A stretch of DNA of 64,000 bases from Apiotrichum sp. Y4204. Taxonomy: Eukaryota > Basidiomycota > Tremellomycetes > Trichosporonales > Trichosporonaceae. This document shows, piece after piece, positions 13,155-25,154 of this stretch. The stretch's first letter is position 1. Each line of letters starts with the position of its first letter. The DNA lies in contig JAMYHL010000079.1 of NCBI GenBank assembly GCA_025531455.1, positions 62,001 to 126,000 of the forward strand. The letters are read 5' to 3'. The notes under the pieces were generated by a model that worked only from the letters and a program-made list of their open reading frames with translations, searched no databases and was not told where the DNA came from. Made by a program: the position numbers and the translations under genes.

Positions 13155-14859
13155 AAGAGCGGAAGTGTGATCTAGAGGGGAGGTTAGTTGGGAGATTAGA
13201 ACTCTGGTGGCGAGGGCCAAAACGCGAAGAACGGCAGCGCGCGTGGATTGTGGGATTGCCGGGTAGGTGCGGGGCCACCATTGGGGACGCGGGGCCATGT
13301 ATACCGAGAAACGCAGGCTGCACTTTGGTCATGTTCCTGCTGATCTGCGATCCGATCGATGGGCCTGAGCCGACGCACGCCGGAACTGCACGGAACGCGG
13401 GGTCCGAGTGTCGCGATGCAAACGCCGGGGAGGAGTTACTGTACGTTAATGCATGCATCTAGCATCAAGCAGTCTGTCGAGTGGCAAATTAAGCGTTGTG
13501 AGTGGCGAGCATGCAGCATATGCTATCTGCGGAGTTCGTAGAAGTCTAGACTGTCGTGGAGAACTCTGGCACGCTCGAGGGGCGCGGCAGGTTTTGAACG
13601 GGATTTACCCCGCGGTGACTGGCATCTGCGGCACTCGGGGTTGACTCATCTCCTGGTTCATGTGCATCTCTCATTATTGTCCATCTCGTCTATCCCATTG
13701 TAGGCGTCGCCTCACACGTCATGCGACGCCGTCTCCTGACATGGAGCTCAGACATCAGAGAGCGGCTCAGGCGACACAGTCGACGGCGCCCAGGGTGTGC
13801 GCCGGTGTACAGGGCTCCGCCACGCGCCACGCGCGCCATGTGCGGCTGGAGAGCTGGAGAAGAAAAAAAACCAGATACCAGAGCAGGGGATTTGGCTTTG
13901 CCAGCTGGCGATTACTGATTTCAGTCTCTCCACGGTGGAAAGGCGGGCTAGGCGGGTGGTCCGCGGGGCGTTGCTCTGCGATTGTGAAGCGAGTGAGTCG
14001 GTGAATGGGCAGGGCGGCGAGAGAATGTTTGTATTTCCCTTCAGCTTGCCACTGAATTTGTGTCTAGGGGGGAACAGATTCTTCGGAATACTGCTGGTGA
14101 TTGGTGACTACCGGGACATCTCGGAGCCAGTGGGAGCTGGTATCTGTATACTCCCACCCATACACATGGGTGGCTGACTAGACTTGTCTGGACGGATCAG
14201 TGTCCCGAGTCCGAGTCGTTCCGCGTTCCATATCGGAGTTCTTAGTCATGAATCCATCCCTTTCTGCTATGATCTACGCCAGGCACCGCTACCACCACAC
14301 TTTTTGCTCGGCGGATCTTCAAGCGACCTGCGTACCTGCGGACAGAGGCCGCGGAGGGCGGCCCGAGGGACCGAGTTCCCGGTCGCGGTCATGCCTGTGC
14401 CGGCATCTACACGCGGTGGCTGTATGGGTTCGGCGTAGGTTGGACGGTGGGAGGTGGGAGGTAGAGGGGCCATGGATGCGTTGGAATTCCGAACGGAGCA
14501 AACCTGGGAGGTAATGGGGCCGAGGGCAGAGAAAGAGAGTACAGCACCAGAACGTGGCTTTGGAGCAGAGCAGGCGATGAGGTCAGTACCCACTCCTCCT
14601 GTACTGCGACTGCTTCGTTGTATACCGCAAAACTCTATTGTATTGCCTGCGGCTGGGTGGCTTTTTTCTCTCTTTACGCAGACGATTTTTTAATAGAGCC
14701 GGCCATCACGTCCCTCGTTATAAAAGTGGACAGTCTCTGTCGTCAACATCTCCCACTCCACCATCAACTCGATCCTTTACGATCAACCCCATTCCTTTCA
14801 AGCTTTCCAAGCCCTCCATCTCTACTCTCGCCACTCCCACCCCACCCCACCACATCACC
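13155..14859. other. Intergenic, 1.7 kb
   Basis: No coding signal found on either strand. The last 150 bases are CT-rich and belong to the promoter and leader of the HIG1-family gene. Confidence 0.5.
14719..14725 (+). promoter_or_regulatory. TATA box of the RCF2-like gene
   Basis: TATAAAA stands 135 bases before the ATG at 14860 and is followed by a CT/CA-rich leader. The spacing fits a TATA element with a leader of about 80-110 nt. Confidence 0.55.
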
Positions 14860-15613
14860 ATGTCTTCCTCCAACGGCAACGGCAACAGCAAGTACATTGA
14901 CCAGTCGGTCCAGTCCGACACCAAGTACCTCGACGTGAGTAGGCTTCGCCTTGTTCCCCCTCCCCCTGCTGACATCCAAGACTGCCCGTTCGCGCGAGTA
15001 CCTCCACAATGTCTCCATCGCCTTCCTCAAGGGTGCCGCTCTCGGCGGCACTGCCTTCACCGGCGCCAACATGTTTTGGAACCGCCGGTATGCCGCCTAC
15101 CGTGCCCTCCCGCTCCCGGCCAAGGCCTTCCTCGGCATGATGTTTGTCGTTCCCTGCGGTACCGTCTTCTCCGAGAAGGCTGGTGAGCACTACATCGCGG
15201 ACAACCAGTGGGACAAGACCGAGCTCCAGCTCGAGCAGGCCCAGCGTGAGGCCAAGTGGAACGCGCTCTCCACCACCGAGAAGATCAAGGACTGGTCGTC
15301 TCGCAACCAGTACACCATCATTGGCGGCTCGTGGGTCGCCTCGCTCGGTATCGCTTTCGGTATTGTTGCTCGCAACAAGTACCAGACCTTCTCGCAGAAG
15401 CTCGTCCAGGCCCGTATGTACGCACAGGGTCTCACCGTCGCCGTCCTCATCGCCTCGGCCGTCATGGCCGGTGTCAACGCCCAGGGCAAGAAGCCCGAGA
15501 TGGTCAACACCGACCACTCGTGGCGCCAGATGCTCGAGCACGGCGGCTCGCTCACCCCCGCTGAGCGCGTCAAGCTCCGCATGGGCACCCCCACTCCCTC
15601 TGAGTCTTCTTAA
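14860..15613 (+). CDS. RCF2: HIG1-domain mitochondrial protein, RCF2-like respiratory supercomplex factor
   Basis: Exons 14860-14934 and 14981-15613 (46-nt intron) give 235 aa, close to yeast Rcf2 (224 aa). Rcf2 sits in the mitochondrial inner membrane and promotes association of cytochrome c oxidase with complex III. Two hydrophobic segments lie at about residues 37-58 and 65-88. A charged stretch follows, then the HIG1 domain at about 130-187 with two membrane helices around the conserved QKLVQARMYAQ motif. The Ser/Asn-rich N-terminus carries no obvious cleavable presequence. The family call is firm; the specific RCF2 role is inferred from length and from the HIG1 domain being C-terminal. 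Confidence 0.85.
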
Positions 15614-16900
15614 GCGCGTCCGAGCGTGCCCGAGCGCCAGTGGCTCACCATCACCGACCCCCCCTACACTGCTATCTGCCGACCTCGAGCCGAGTTGATG
15701 CAGCGACACTGCATCGCCGGCTCGACCCCGCATCGCATGAACCCTCCCCCTCATTCATCCCATCCCACATATCCTCCGCAGTACCACACAAAGTTCTAAA
15801 ATCCGGCACACCGATTCTGTAGACCATTCCCGCCCGTTCCAGTACCCCTCTAGCATGACGGGCTCGCCCCGACCCTCACATCCCGGCTTCCCCGCATCCG
15901 CTAGCTGTCTGTATATCTATAGAACCGTTTATTGCATCATTCAATCCCAACACTGGTACTGAGCCGCCACTGATTCACTGACATGACTGACATGGTGGGA
16001 CCTATCTGATAGTATGACGCGCTTTGACTAACAATCTTGGCCTCGGAACCTTAAAACCTGAAAAAAAAAAAGAAACCCCACCACCCGGCCGAGACCCATC
16101 CGCCCAGCCGCTCCACCTCCTGCAACAGGCACGCTACATCCAACGTGGTCAGTGGAGCGTTGTGTCATCAATGCGCCAAGTGCAGGGCGCAGCGCGCAGC
16201 GACATCACTATCGCACCGCAGCGCAACCGGTGCACATCAGGCAATCTGCATCCGAAAACGAAACCCGGGTGATAGCTGGTGGACGGAACTGGAGCTGGAG
16301 TGGACGGAAAGGTGGCAAGAGAAATGTGTCCCGCCCGGAGCTGGCGACAGCCGAGTGACGGATCCTCGGGCCTCGGAGGGGATATGCCCTGAGCTGGTGG
16401 GGGGGATACGCGACATGTCCCGGCCCCGAGATCTGCCAGAACGCGAGCCGGCGGCAAACAATGAAGGGACTGTTGAGGGTTCCGCGCGAACTTGTACTGT
16501 CTGGGGTACAATACGCGCAACAAACGACCACCAGGCCACCAGACATGTCAATGACCGCGATGAGACGATGATGGGTAAGCAAGCTGGTTACGGTTATGGC
16601 GAGCAAGCACGTCGCACGCACGCATGCTTACTGATAACCCCTGGTAACTGACCGTTGCCCCATCTCCGGGTCGGTCGCTGGCCCCAATTGTGGTCCACGG
16701 AATGCGCGTCGCCGAGGCCGAGTGCTTGGCGTTTCGGTTCACCAGGTTTTCCGACGCGGAGTGCACTCGCGTCCATTCGCTGCGAATAGAATATCCAAAC
16801 CAACAACGACGCCGATGGATACCACCGAAGAGTACGCCGGATGCACCGATGCATCCAAAGGGCGGCTATGATATCATGCATATTGTACTCTACACTGGAT
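15614..16900. other. Intergenic between convergent RCF2-like and CEF1 genes
   Basis: The region contains the 3' ends of both flanking genes. A 168-aa frame at 16145-16651 has no motif or codon bias. A poly-A run is at about 16063. Nothing else is supported. Confidence 0.5.
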
Positions 16901-19476
16901 CTACGCGCCGTTCGCCTCTGCCAACTCCTGTGCGTCGAGCGCGTTCTGCGCCTCAATGACCTGCTTGTCCGTCTCGAGTGTGTCGATACTCTCAAGGAGC
17001 GCGCGACGCTCGTCGTTGAGCTCCGCGTAGCGAGCCTGAAGGTCGCGCTCGCGACGCTCGAGCGCGTCAACCTCGATGCGCTTCGCCTCCAGACGCGCGG
17101 GAACAGCCGCCTGTTCTAGTGTACGCAGCATCGAGAAGGTTGCGAGATCGCGTTCGGCCGCATGCAACTGTTCGTACGTCTCCTTGATGTCCGAACGGAC
17201 CTTTTCGTTCAACTTGGCGTAGCCGCCCAGCTGCTTGCCGAGCTTCTTTTCTGCCTTGGCCGCACGGGTGGCCTCGGCGATCATGCGGTTTCGGGATGTG
17301 GCGACCATGGAGGAGTACGCTGCCTTGCGCTGGTCCTCGGTCAGAGTGGTAACGTCAACCCAGCCAAGGGTCGGCTCGTAGACCAGCTCTGCTGAGGACC
17401 AGGCGTTGGCAAACGCACCCTCATCCTCGCTGGCCTGACTCAACGCCACAACGCGAAGCTGGTCCTCGTTCGCACCAGGCAGACCAAAGGCGGACGAGAG
17501 CTCAGCGTGAATGGCGGCCTTGGCGGCAGAAACAAACTCGTCCTCCGGCATGTCGTACTCGCTGTACAGGTCGCCGGGGGCGGTGGTGCCCGGTAGCGGA
17601 TGAGCGAGCGAATCGTGCTTCATGAGCGCGGCGACCTCGAGGTTGACGAGGGCGAGGGCAGCAGAGAGCGACTCCTCCGCGTCAGCCGTCGCGGCTGTCA
17701 GTTCACGGAGCAGTGCACGAGTGTCGACATTGGCAGGACGCGGGAGACCCTTCTTGACGACCTGACTCCTCCGCTCCAGCTCAAGACGCTCCTCCTCCTC
17801 GCGAGCCGCCTTGAGACGCGCATCGCGCTCCGCCGCGTCCTCCTCAGTCATCTCCACCTCATCTTCCTCCACTTCTTCATCCTCCTCGGCATCCTCCAAT
17901 TCGAAGTTGTTTTCCGGTTTCGGAAGCGAGGCGAATCCGGCCTTGAGACTGCGGCGAGCATCCTTGATACGGCGGCGCTCATCCAAAGGCGTCTCGCCCC
18001 ATGACGGCGTGGCCTCGTTGATGCTGAGGTTGTCGCGGAAGGGCGTGCGCTGCGGGGTGGCGCCAATTCCGCGAGGCGTAGACATGACGCCTGCCCGAGG
18101 AGTAGCGAGAGGGTTCGGTGTCGAGGCAAGGTTGTGGCGGGGGGTGGCGCTCTCGAAGCCAGTACCAGCGGCGGGGTCGTCACGGCCATGGAAGGGAGTG
18201 TTCTCCTCGCCAAGAAGCGGTGTCTGGGCATTGGTAAGGTTGCGGAGATTACGTGCCTCGGCGAGAATGTTGTCCTCCTTCTGAGCCACACTTGGCGTGC
18301 GAACATTGCGCGCCGCAGAGAGAGCCTCGTAGTCGCCGACAAGCTGATCGGTGGCGCCGCCAGCACCACCAGAAACAAGGTCCCTGGCGGCTTCTCCAGC
18401 CTGACCAATCTTCACAATCTCCTCAAGCTCGCGTTCGCCGACCTGGGGGGTGGGGAGGTTCAGTGCACGGCGGCGAATCTTCTGCTCCTGCTCCTTGAGC
18501 TTGCGGATCTGAGCCTCGCGCTGCTGGACAAACTGCGTTGCCGTGCCCTTCTTCTCCTCGCCGCCCTTTTGACGCTTCTTCTGTTCTGCCTCCTCCAGCT
18601 CCAGTTTGCGCTTGCCCTCGAGGGCGCGAAGCGACGAGCCGATCGGTGCCGCGTACGTCTTGGCGCGCTCCTCGGCGGTGTCGTAGAATCCAGGCGCGGG
18701 CTGCTTCTCGAACGGAATGTCGGCGTTGTAGTCCATACCCTTCTTCTTCTTCGTCGTCCGGAGGTTGATGCCCGCAGCCTTGAGTTCACGCTTCTTCTGC
18801 AGGAACGCGACGCGACGCGCCTCCTCGAGCTGCCTCTCACGGGCCTTGCGCTTCGCCTTCTTGCCCTGCGTGTTGGCCAAACGAGCACGCGCTTCGGAAA
18901 GCATCTCCTTCTCGTCATCGTCCATGTCGACCGGATCGGGGCGGGCGGGACGCGTCTCGGGGTCGGGGTCGATCTCGCCGGCGCGAAGCCCGCGCACGTC
19001 GGCCGGCTTGGACGATTCGTCGTCGCCGTCGCCCATCCCCAGCTCCTCGTTCTCCTTCGCCTCCGCGTCATCCAGCAGCTTCTGGTATCGTTCCAAGCAT
19101 TGCGTCGCGGTTCGGCCGACAATCGGAGCAATTGTGCGCCATTGCGTTGGCATGAGTTTTGCCAGATGCAATAGCTTCTCATCCTCCGTCTTGGACCAGT
19201 CGACCTTCTTGATGGACGGGTCGAGCCATTCGTACCAACGCGCCTTGCACTGCTTCGGCGTCTTGCGCACCAGAAGTGACGAGATACGCGCCCATTGCTG
19301 ATTGTCAGCTGATATCATCCAAGACCGTCACTTAGCTGTACTCACGTTCTTTCCGTACTTGGAAATGGCAGCCTTCAGGATCTCATCCTCTGATATTGTT
19401 AGCTTAAGCCCTGCGCAAAACTCAGCTACACACCAGTGTTACGCCAGACACCGCCCTTGATGATGATGCGGACCAT
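16901..19476 (-). CDS. CEF1: Pre-mRNA splicing factor CEF1/CDC5 (NineTeen complex Myb protein)
   Basis: Exons on the minus strand are 19434-19476, 19346-19389 and 16901-19297, giving about 827 aa. CEF1/CDC5 is a core protein of the Prp19 (NineTeen) complex needed for spliceosome activation. Two Myb repeats occupy about residues 5-105 ([20 protein letters not shown], then VDWSKTEDEKLLHLAKLMPT) with the Trp spacing of the family. The conserved LERYQKLLDDAEAKE follows. Next come long charged coiled-coil segments and a TP-rich stretch of repeated A-x-TP motifs at about 390-460 (CDK-type phosphorylation sites in homologues). The C-terminal half is the Cef1-associated region, ending in heptad-rich helices. 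The start is chosen because MVRIIIKGGVW is nearly invariant in the family and the two small exons splice in phase. Confidence 0.94.
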
Positions 19477-19988
19477 GGCGGATCAGACAGTCGAGGGAGT
19501 CGTGGTTCGGGAGGGGACAAGGGTGCGCTCCGGCGCCAAGTTTCTCAGCGAGATTGAGCGGCGTTTGTTGCGTTTCCTCGCGTCGCTGAGTCCGCTCGAA
19601 GTGTGTTTCGGGTGGCGAGCTCTCGGAGTGGTTGACGGTGATGATGAATGCAAGTGGGATGTGTTGTCGCTGTTCAAAGATGAACGCGACAGTTGTCATG
19701 ATGACTGAATCCACAGTTGGGTGGCCACGGAAATAGCGGCGTTGCCTTATGTGGCACCTTTGATGACTCACCCCCAAGCGTGACTCATCTCAGTGTTGCA
19801 CAGATTGATCGTTATATCGTTCAAGATCGTTGACAACAACAGATCCGCCATGCATTGCAATGTTCACAGTGACCCCATCCCAGTTCCAAAACATACTAGG
19901 CGCTCAATAAGATCATAACATCTATGCGTATTGGGTATAGTACAGTAATGCAGACTCCCACCTCGGACCGAAGACTCTTGTCTCGCCA
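19477..19988. other. Intergenic between NOB1 and CEF1 (tandem, minus strand)
   Basis: 512 bases that must hold the NOB1 3' end and the CEF1 promoter. No further gene is seen. Confidence 0.5.
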
Positions 19989-21478
19989 CTAACGACGCTT
20001 CTTCCGCTCGTTGGGGTTGCGGCGCCCGTGGCCGACGGAAGGCATGTGTCCGCCGTGACTGCGGCCTTTTCCGCTCATACCGACGCTGATGATCTCGGGC
20101 ATCCACTGAGGTGTTAGCAGGGGTGCGGAAATTAGAGGTTACTACCGCAGATTTCGTGACTCACGTCCGGGTCCATCCAGCTGCCCTCCCCACGGGTGGC
20201 GCGCTTCTCCTCCTTCTCGCGTTGGCGATTGTTGCGGTACACTGCATCCTGCCACTCGGACTGGTCCTCGCGGAGGATGAGACCAGAACCGCCCTTCTGC
20301 TGGCCCTTTGCGCGGCCGGGCTTCGGGTCGGGAATCGAGTACTTGGTTCCGCGGAGATGGTACTGGAAGTTCTTCTTGAGGTGGATGCGCTGTTCGCCCG
20401 TCGAAGCGGACGTGGAGACAGTGGTGCGCATGAGGGTTGCGTTGCCGCACGACGGGCAGAAGCGCTTGCTGCTGTCCTTGCACAGTTTGAAGCATGCATG
20501 GCAGCGCAGAACCCACGAGCGCACCTTGGAGATGCGCTTGCCACCCTCACCGACAAGGCCGAGACCCATTCCGAGAAGAACGTTCTGGACGGCGTAGTCT
20601 CCCGTCATACACGCCGCAGCCAGGGGTGCAGCCGCCGCACGGCCCTCGTCAGGGAGAAGACCAAGGTCCTTGGAACGGTGCTTCTTGACATTCGAAGCGT
20701 TGATCCACTCGCCGCCGTCCGACTCGGATTCCTCGTCCGCAGCAAACTTGACGGATGCTGAGGGTGCCGAGGGGCTGTCTGTCGAGAGCGAGGCGACAGA
20801 ATCGGTAATCTCCTCTACCTCCGGAGTCGACTCGGGAGCCTGTTGAGCCGCAGACGCATCCTCAGCCTTCTCAGCCGGAGCAGCCACAGCCTCATCCTCC
20901 TTAGGTTCGGCATTCGCAACCTCCTCAGTCTTCGCAACCTCAACAACCTCTCCCTCATCTTCACTGTCGTCGTCGTCGTCCTCCTCCTCCTCCTCCTCCT
21001 CCTCCTCCTCCTTCTTCTTCTCCTCCTTCTCGGCCTCGGGGTTCAGGGGCGGCAGCTTCTGTCCCGGCGCGGTCCTAATCCTCGCGTCGCCATTAACCGC
21101 CACTTCGTACTGGTATGTGAGAGCGACGACGCCCAAATCGGTAGTGGACAGCACCGCGTAGTCACCCGTCTTCTTCGCAAACGCGACGACCTTGGCCATG
21201 GACTCGGCGCTGGGTGCCTCAACGCGGATATCCAGTCCCTGGATCTTGAGGTTCTCCCAGTGCTCGCGGGCCTTGGGGTCGCGGAGCTCGGCAAGCACCA
21301 TCGGCGTGGTGTGGAACGTCGCGGCGAGGTGGCGCAGCGGCGTGAGCGAGAGTAGCGGCCCAGCGTCGAGGATCAGGTGCTGGATCCCGGACTGGGTTGA
21401 TGGCCCGGCGGAGGGGCTTGGGGACGCATCGTTTGTTGTCGTTGCGGAGCGCGCGGCGGCGCTGTATGAAAAAGCCAT
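19989..21478 (-). CDS. NOB1: 20S-pre-rRNA D-site endonuclease NOB1
   Basis: Exons 20165-21478 and 19989-20105 give about 476 aa. NOB1 cuts 20S pre-rRNA at site D to finish the 18S 3' end in cytoplasmic pre-40S particles. The PIN nuclease domain at about 30-150 shows the acidic residues in LILDAGPLLS, LAELRDPKA and AVLSTTDLGVVAL. A disordered acidic linker follows with a run of about 10 Glu and 5 Asp. The zinc ribbon has CHACFKLCKDSSKRFCPSCG (C-x2-C, C-x2-C) and leads into the family's HLRGTKYSIPDPKPGRAK. The second exon supplies the typical basic tail GHGRRNPNERKKRR. MAFSYS at 21478 is preferred over an in-frame upstream start 12 codons earlier. Confidence 0.95.
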
Positions 21479-21834
21479 GATGTATGTGATGTTAAAGACG
21501 AGTTGGCCACCCAACTCTGTGACAAGGTCTCTCGACGACGGCCATCGGTATCTCTACATCAGAAATTCTGGAAATCTTTGTCAGAGGTGCCATGTGACGC
21601 GGAGATTAAGTTTATCTCCGTTAGCCCGTGGTTGATCTCCTCTCTCCCGTCTGTGATTGGCCGACTTTTCATCTCGGCCGAATCCGCCCCGATATACTCA
21701 GCCGGATAGTCGGGACTCGGCCAACAATCACACAACCGGAGAGATCCCATCCACAATAAAAGAAAGCGCGACTCGACGCGACCTCCCTCACTCTTCATCT
21801 TTCCCTCTACACTCATCAAAAAGCACAGAGCAAA
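21479..21834. promoter_or_regulatory. Divergent promoter NOB1 / LEU2
   Basis: Only 356 bp separate the two start codons, so both promoters must lie here. CGG/CCG triplets cluster at about 21675-21725, but I do not see a clean CCGGNNCCGG Leu3-type site. The LEU2 side ends in a CT-rich leader. Confidence 0.6.
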
Positions 21835-23104
21835 ATGGCGGCCAAGACGTAAGCTAAAACGAGGGGGAATGTGCTGACGGCCAGCTTCAAGATCACTGTC
21901 CTCGGCGGCGACGGTATCGGTGGGTATTCATGACTGGCAACCCATCCACACAGTGACTGACCGCAGGCCCCGAAATCATCGAGCAGGCTGTCCGCGTCCT
22001 CAACGTCGTCACCGAGAAGACACCCGACCTGAAGCTTGAGCTCACCGAGAAGCCCTTCGGTGGCTGCGCTATTGATCTCACCGGCAACCCCCTCCCCGAC
22101 GACACCCTTAAGGCGTGCGAGGAGGCGGACGCCGTCCTCTTCGGTACGTGTCTTGCGTGTTATGGGGTTCTGCTTCGGTTCTCCTTCAGAAAAGCAGTAT
22201 ACTAATGCCAGGCGCCATCGGTGGCCCCAAGTGGGGTGTCGGCCCCGTCCGCCCTGAGCAGGGTATCCTCAAGCTGCGCAAGTCGCTCGGCCTGTACGCC
22301 AACATCCGCCCTGCCAACTTCGCGTCTGAGAGTTTGCTGAAGCACTCGCCTCTCAAGCCCGAGATTGCCAAGGGCACCGACATCATTGTCGTTCGTGAGC
22401 TTATTGGCGGTATCTACTTTGGCGAGCGTGGTGAGGCCAACGAGGAGGGCGTCGCGTACGACACGTGCACGTACTCTGTGCCCGAGATTGAGCGCATTAC
22501 CCGCGTCGCGGCGCAGATTGCCCTTGCCGCGGACCCGCCGCTCAAGATTTCGTCGCTCGACAAGGCCAACGTCATGGCCACCTCGCGTCTCTGGCGCAAG
22601 ACCGTCACCCGCGTCATCGAGGAGGAGTACCCCCAGCTCACGCTCGAGCACCACCTCATCGACTCGGCCGCCATGGTCATGGTCGCCAACCCGCGCAAGC
22701 TCAACGGTGTCGTCGTGACTGAGAACCTCTTTGGCGACATTATCTCGGACGAGACCTCGGTCATTCCCGGCTCGCTTGGTCTCCTCCCCTCGGCATCGCT
22801 CGCCGGCGCCCCCGACCCCGCCAAGACCGTCATGGGCATCTACGAGCCGATCCACGGCTCGGCCCCGGACATTGCGGGTATGGGCATCGCCAACCCCATC
22901 GGCACGATCCTCTCCGCCGCCATGATGCTGCGTTACTCGCTCGGCCAGGCCAAGGCTGCCGACGCCATCGAGGCCGCCGTCCGCAAGGTCCTCGACACCA
23001 AGCACGAAGGCGGCTTCGACCTCCGTACCAAGGACCTTGGCGGATCGTGCTCCACCAAGGAGATGGGCGACAAGATCTGCGAGGTCCTTGCCACCCTCCT
23101 TTAG
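21835..23104 (+). CDS. LEU2: 3-isopropylmalate dehydrogenase (leucine biosynthesis)
   Basis: Four exons, 21835-21848 (14 nt, MAAKT), 21885-21919, 21967-22143 and 22212-23104, give 372 aa, as usual. The enzyme oxidatively decarboxylates 3-isopropylmalate with NAD+ in the third step of leucine synthesis. Visible family motifs are [14 protein letters not shown] at the start, AIGGPKWG, the Arg-containing substrate site [13 protein letters not shown], the dehydrogenase signature [19 protein letters not shown] with its Asp ligands for Mg2+, and the NAD-binding [15 protein letters not shown]. No mitochondrial presequence is seen, consistent with the cytosolic fungal enzyme. Introns are 36, 47 and 68 nt. 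Confidence 0.96.
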
Positions 23105-23528
23105 GTTTATAAGTAGACGCTAATCAGCAGTAGTAGACATCATTAAAATGCATGGTCGTTTGTAGCATCGGGGACGTGGGTAGTGTGGGCTGATGGACGG
23201 AATGTTGAGACTGAATAATGTCCGCCGAGACTGTCATTTCTGTCTCGCAACTGTACTGCTCTCGAAGGCAACAATCTCCCGGTTTTCACGGTGCTTGAAG
23301 CGCCTGGCGGTCTGCGCATGAGCGCGTGAGAAAGCGACATCTCGAGATCTGGAGCACCTGGAGATCTGGAGAACATCGTGTGCTATGGTGCCCCGGGACC
23401 ACACGTGTGGGCATCCCATCGGCATCCGCCGACACTTCGGCGACTTGACAACAATTCGAGTCCACAGAAAACACCAGAACCAACATTTATAATCAAGTGA
23501 GCATTCATCTTCTATCCATCACACCACA
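23105..23528. other. Intergenic, LEU2 3' flank and promoter of the editing-protein gene
   Basis: 424 bases without coding signal. A pair of near-repeats AGATCTGGAG lies at about 23345-23373. Confidence 0.5.
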
Positions 23529-25154
23529 ATGACCTACACGCTCGCGCCTCCCCTCCCAGAGACAGCCACGCCAGGCGACTACGCGCGGGTACACTTTGAC
23601 CCCGCAAACCTGCCGGCCAAGCGCATCGTCGGCCTGCTCGCGTGCCAGCGTGAGTCCATTCCATTCCGCACACCACTGACAGCAGGTGACCCGCTGCTCC
23701 GCGCACTCTCCACTCGTGTGGTTGCTGCGCAGCCGGCGGCCACGGCGCCGGTCGCGCAGAAGGGGCGGCAGAAGAAGAAGGGCGCCAACGCGAACAGTGC
23801 GAACGGGACGAGTGGTACCAACACCCCGGCCGAGTCTGGCACCGTCACGCCCCTTGCGGCCGGCACGCTGTGGGAGGTCGAGCTCGAGGACACGGTCGTG
23901 TTCCCCGAGGGCGGGGGCCAGCCATGGGACACGGGTCGGCTGGTGGCTGGCGGGAAGGAGTTTGTCGTGGAGGGGTGTATTCGTCGTGGGCTGGATGCCG
24001 TGCACCTCGTGCGCGTGCCCGAGGGCGCGGCGTTCGTCTCGCCCGGCGACGAGGTCGAGATCGCCGTCGACTGGGAGCGCAGGGCCGACCACATGGCGAT
24101 GCATACCGGCCAACACCTGCTTTCAGCTGTTCTCGACGCGCGGCAGCTCCCGACGCTCAGCTGGGCAATGGACCCGTATCCCTCCCTTGCGGCTGGGTAT
24201 GTCGAACTCCCCCGCGGACTGACCTGGGCCGAGGCGGAGGAGGTCGAGCGCGAGTGCAATGCGCACATTGGGCTCAATCGCCGCATCTGGATTGACTTTA
24301 CGGTGCAGCAGTGCGAGTCTGTTGTCGACGAGGCGCGCAGGAGCGAGGTCGAGCGGGAGAACAGGGCCATTCCGAAGGACTACACCGGGGTGAGTTTTGG
24401 TTTGGGTTTTCATTTCTGACCGCAGGGCATCATCCGCCACTGTAACATTGACGGGATTGACCGGAACGCGTGCTGCGGGACCCAGTGCCCCGACCTCTCG
24501 CTCGTAAACTACGTGCACGTCATCCCGCCGTCGACGCGGTGGGACGCAACGGAACCGAGCTCAAAGGCCGCCACGCGGCTGTACTTTGTCTCTGGCCCCC
24601 GCGCCCTGCGGCACTTTGCGTCCGCGAGCCGTTCCCTCTCGCGGGCGGGACAGGCGATCGGCGTGGGGCGCGAGCTGGTCGTTGAGCGGGTGACGCGCCT
24701 CGAGACGAACCGGTACGACACGGCGGAGAAGGAGAAGGCGCTCCGCCTCGAGCTGGCGCGTACCCTCGGCGAGGCCGCGCGGGGGGGAGAACAGGCCGCC
24801 TATGTCCACCGCTACATCCCTGCAACGCACGATTTCGAGTTTTTGAACACGATCGCGGGCGCGTACTTTGACAAGCTCGCAGATGACGAGGTGTCGGATG
24901 GGAGGGAGGAGGACAAGTCGGCGGCAATCGTCGTCACCTCTGCGCCGCCGAACGCCAACCCCGCGCTCCTCCTCGTCCAGGCGCGCGATCACGACAAGGG
25001 CAAGCGTCTCTTTGAGGAGATCAAGAGCGTCATTGCTGGAGAGGATAAGGCGCGGGTCAAGGGCGGAGGCGCGCGCGGACGCTTCATGGCCAAGATTGAA
25101 AAGTGGGGCGGCAGGGACACTATTGCGCTCAAGGGCGTGCTTGGGCTGCCGTAG
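23529..25154 (+). CDS. AARSD1: Alanyl-tRNA editing protein of the AlaX/AARSD1 type
   Basis: Exons 23529-23649, 23686-24389 and 24426-25154 give about 517 aa. This family is a free-standing copy of the alanyl-tRNA synthetase editing domain that hydrolyses Ser (or Gly) wrongly attached to tRNA-Ala. The order is: an N-terminal barrel starting at LLACQRDPLLRALSTRVVAA, interrupted by a Lys/Asn/Thr-rich insertion of about 40 residues; LEDTVVFPEGGGQPWDTG; the zinc motif HTGQH; and the second motif CCGTQC. In the second motif Gln replaces the usual His of C-x3-H. The first intron is 36 nt, in frame and free of stops. Removing it restores the conserved CQRD junction, so I treat it as an intron. The C-terminus resembles the eukaryotic extension with a DHDKGKRLFEEI segment. 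Confidence 0.88.

Noticed and set aside
21675..21725. Leu3-type regulatory site before LEU2
   Set aside because: CCG/CGG triplets are present but not in the CCGGNNCCGG arrangement.
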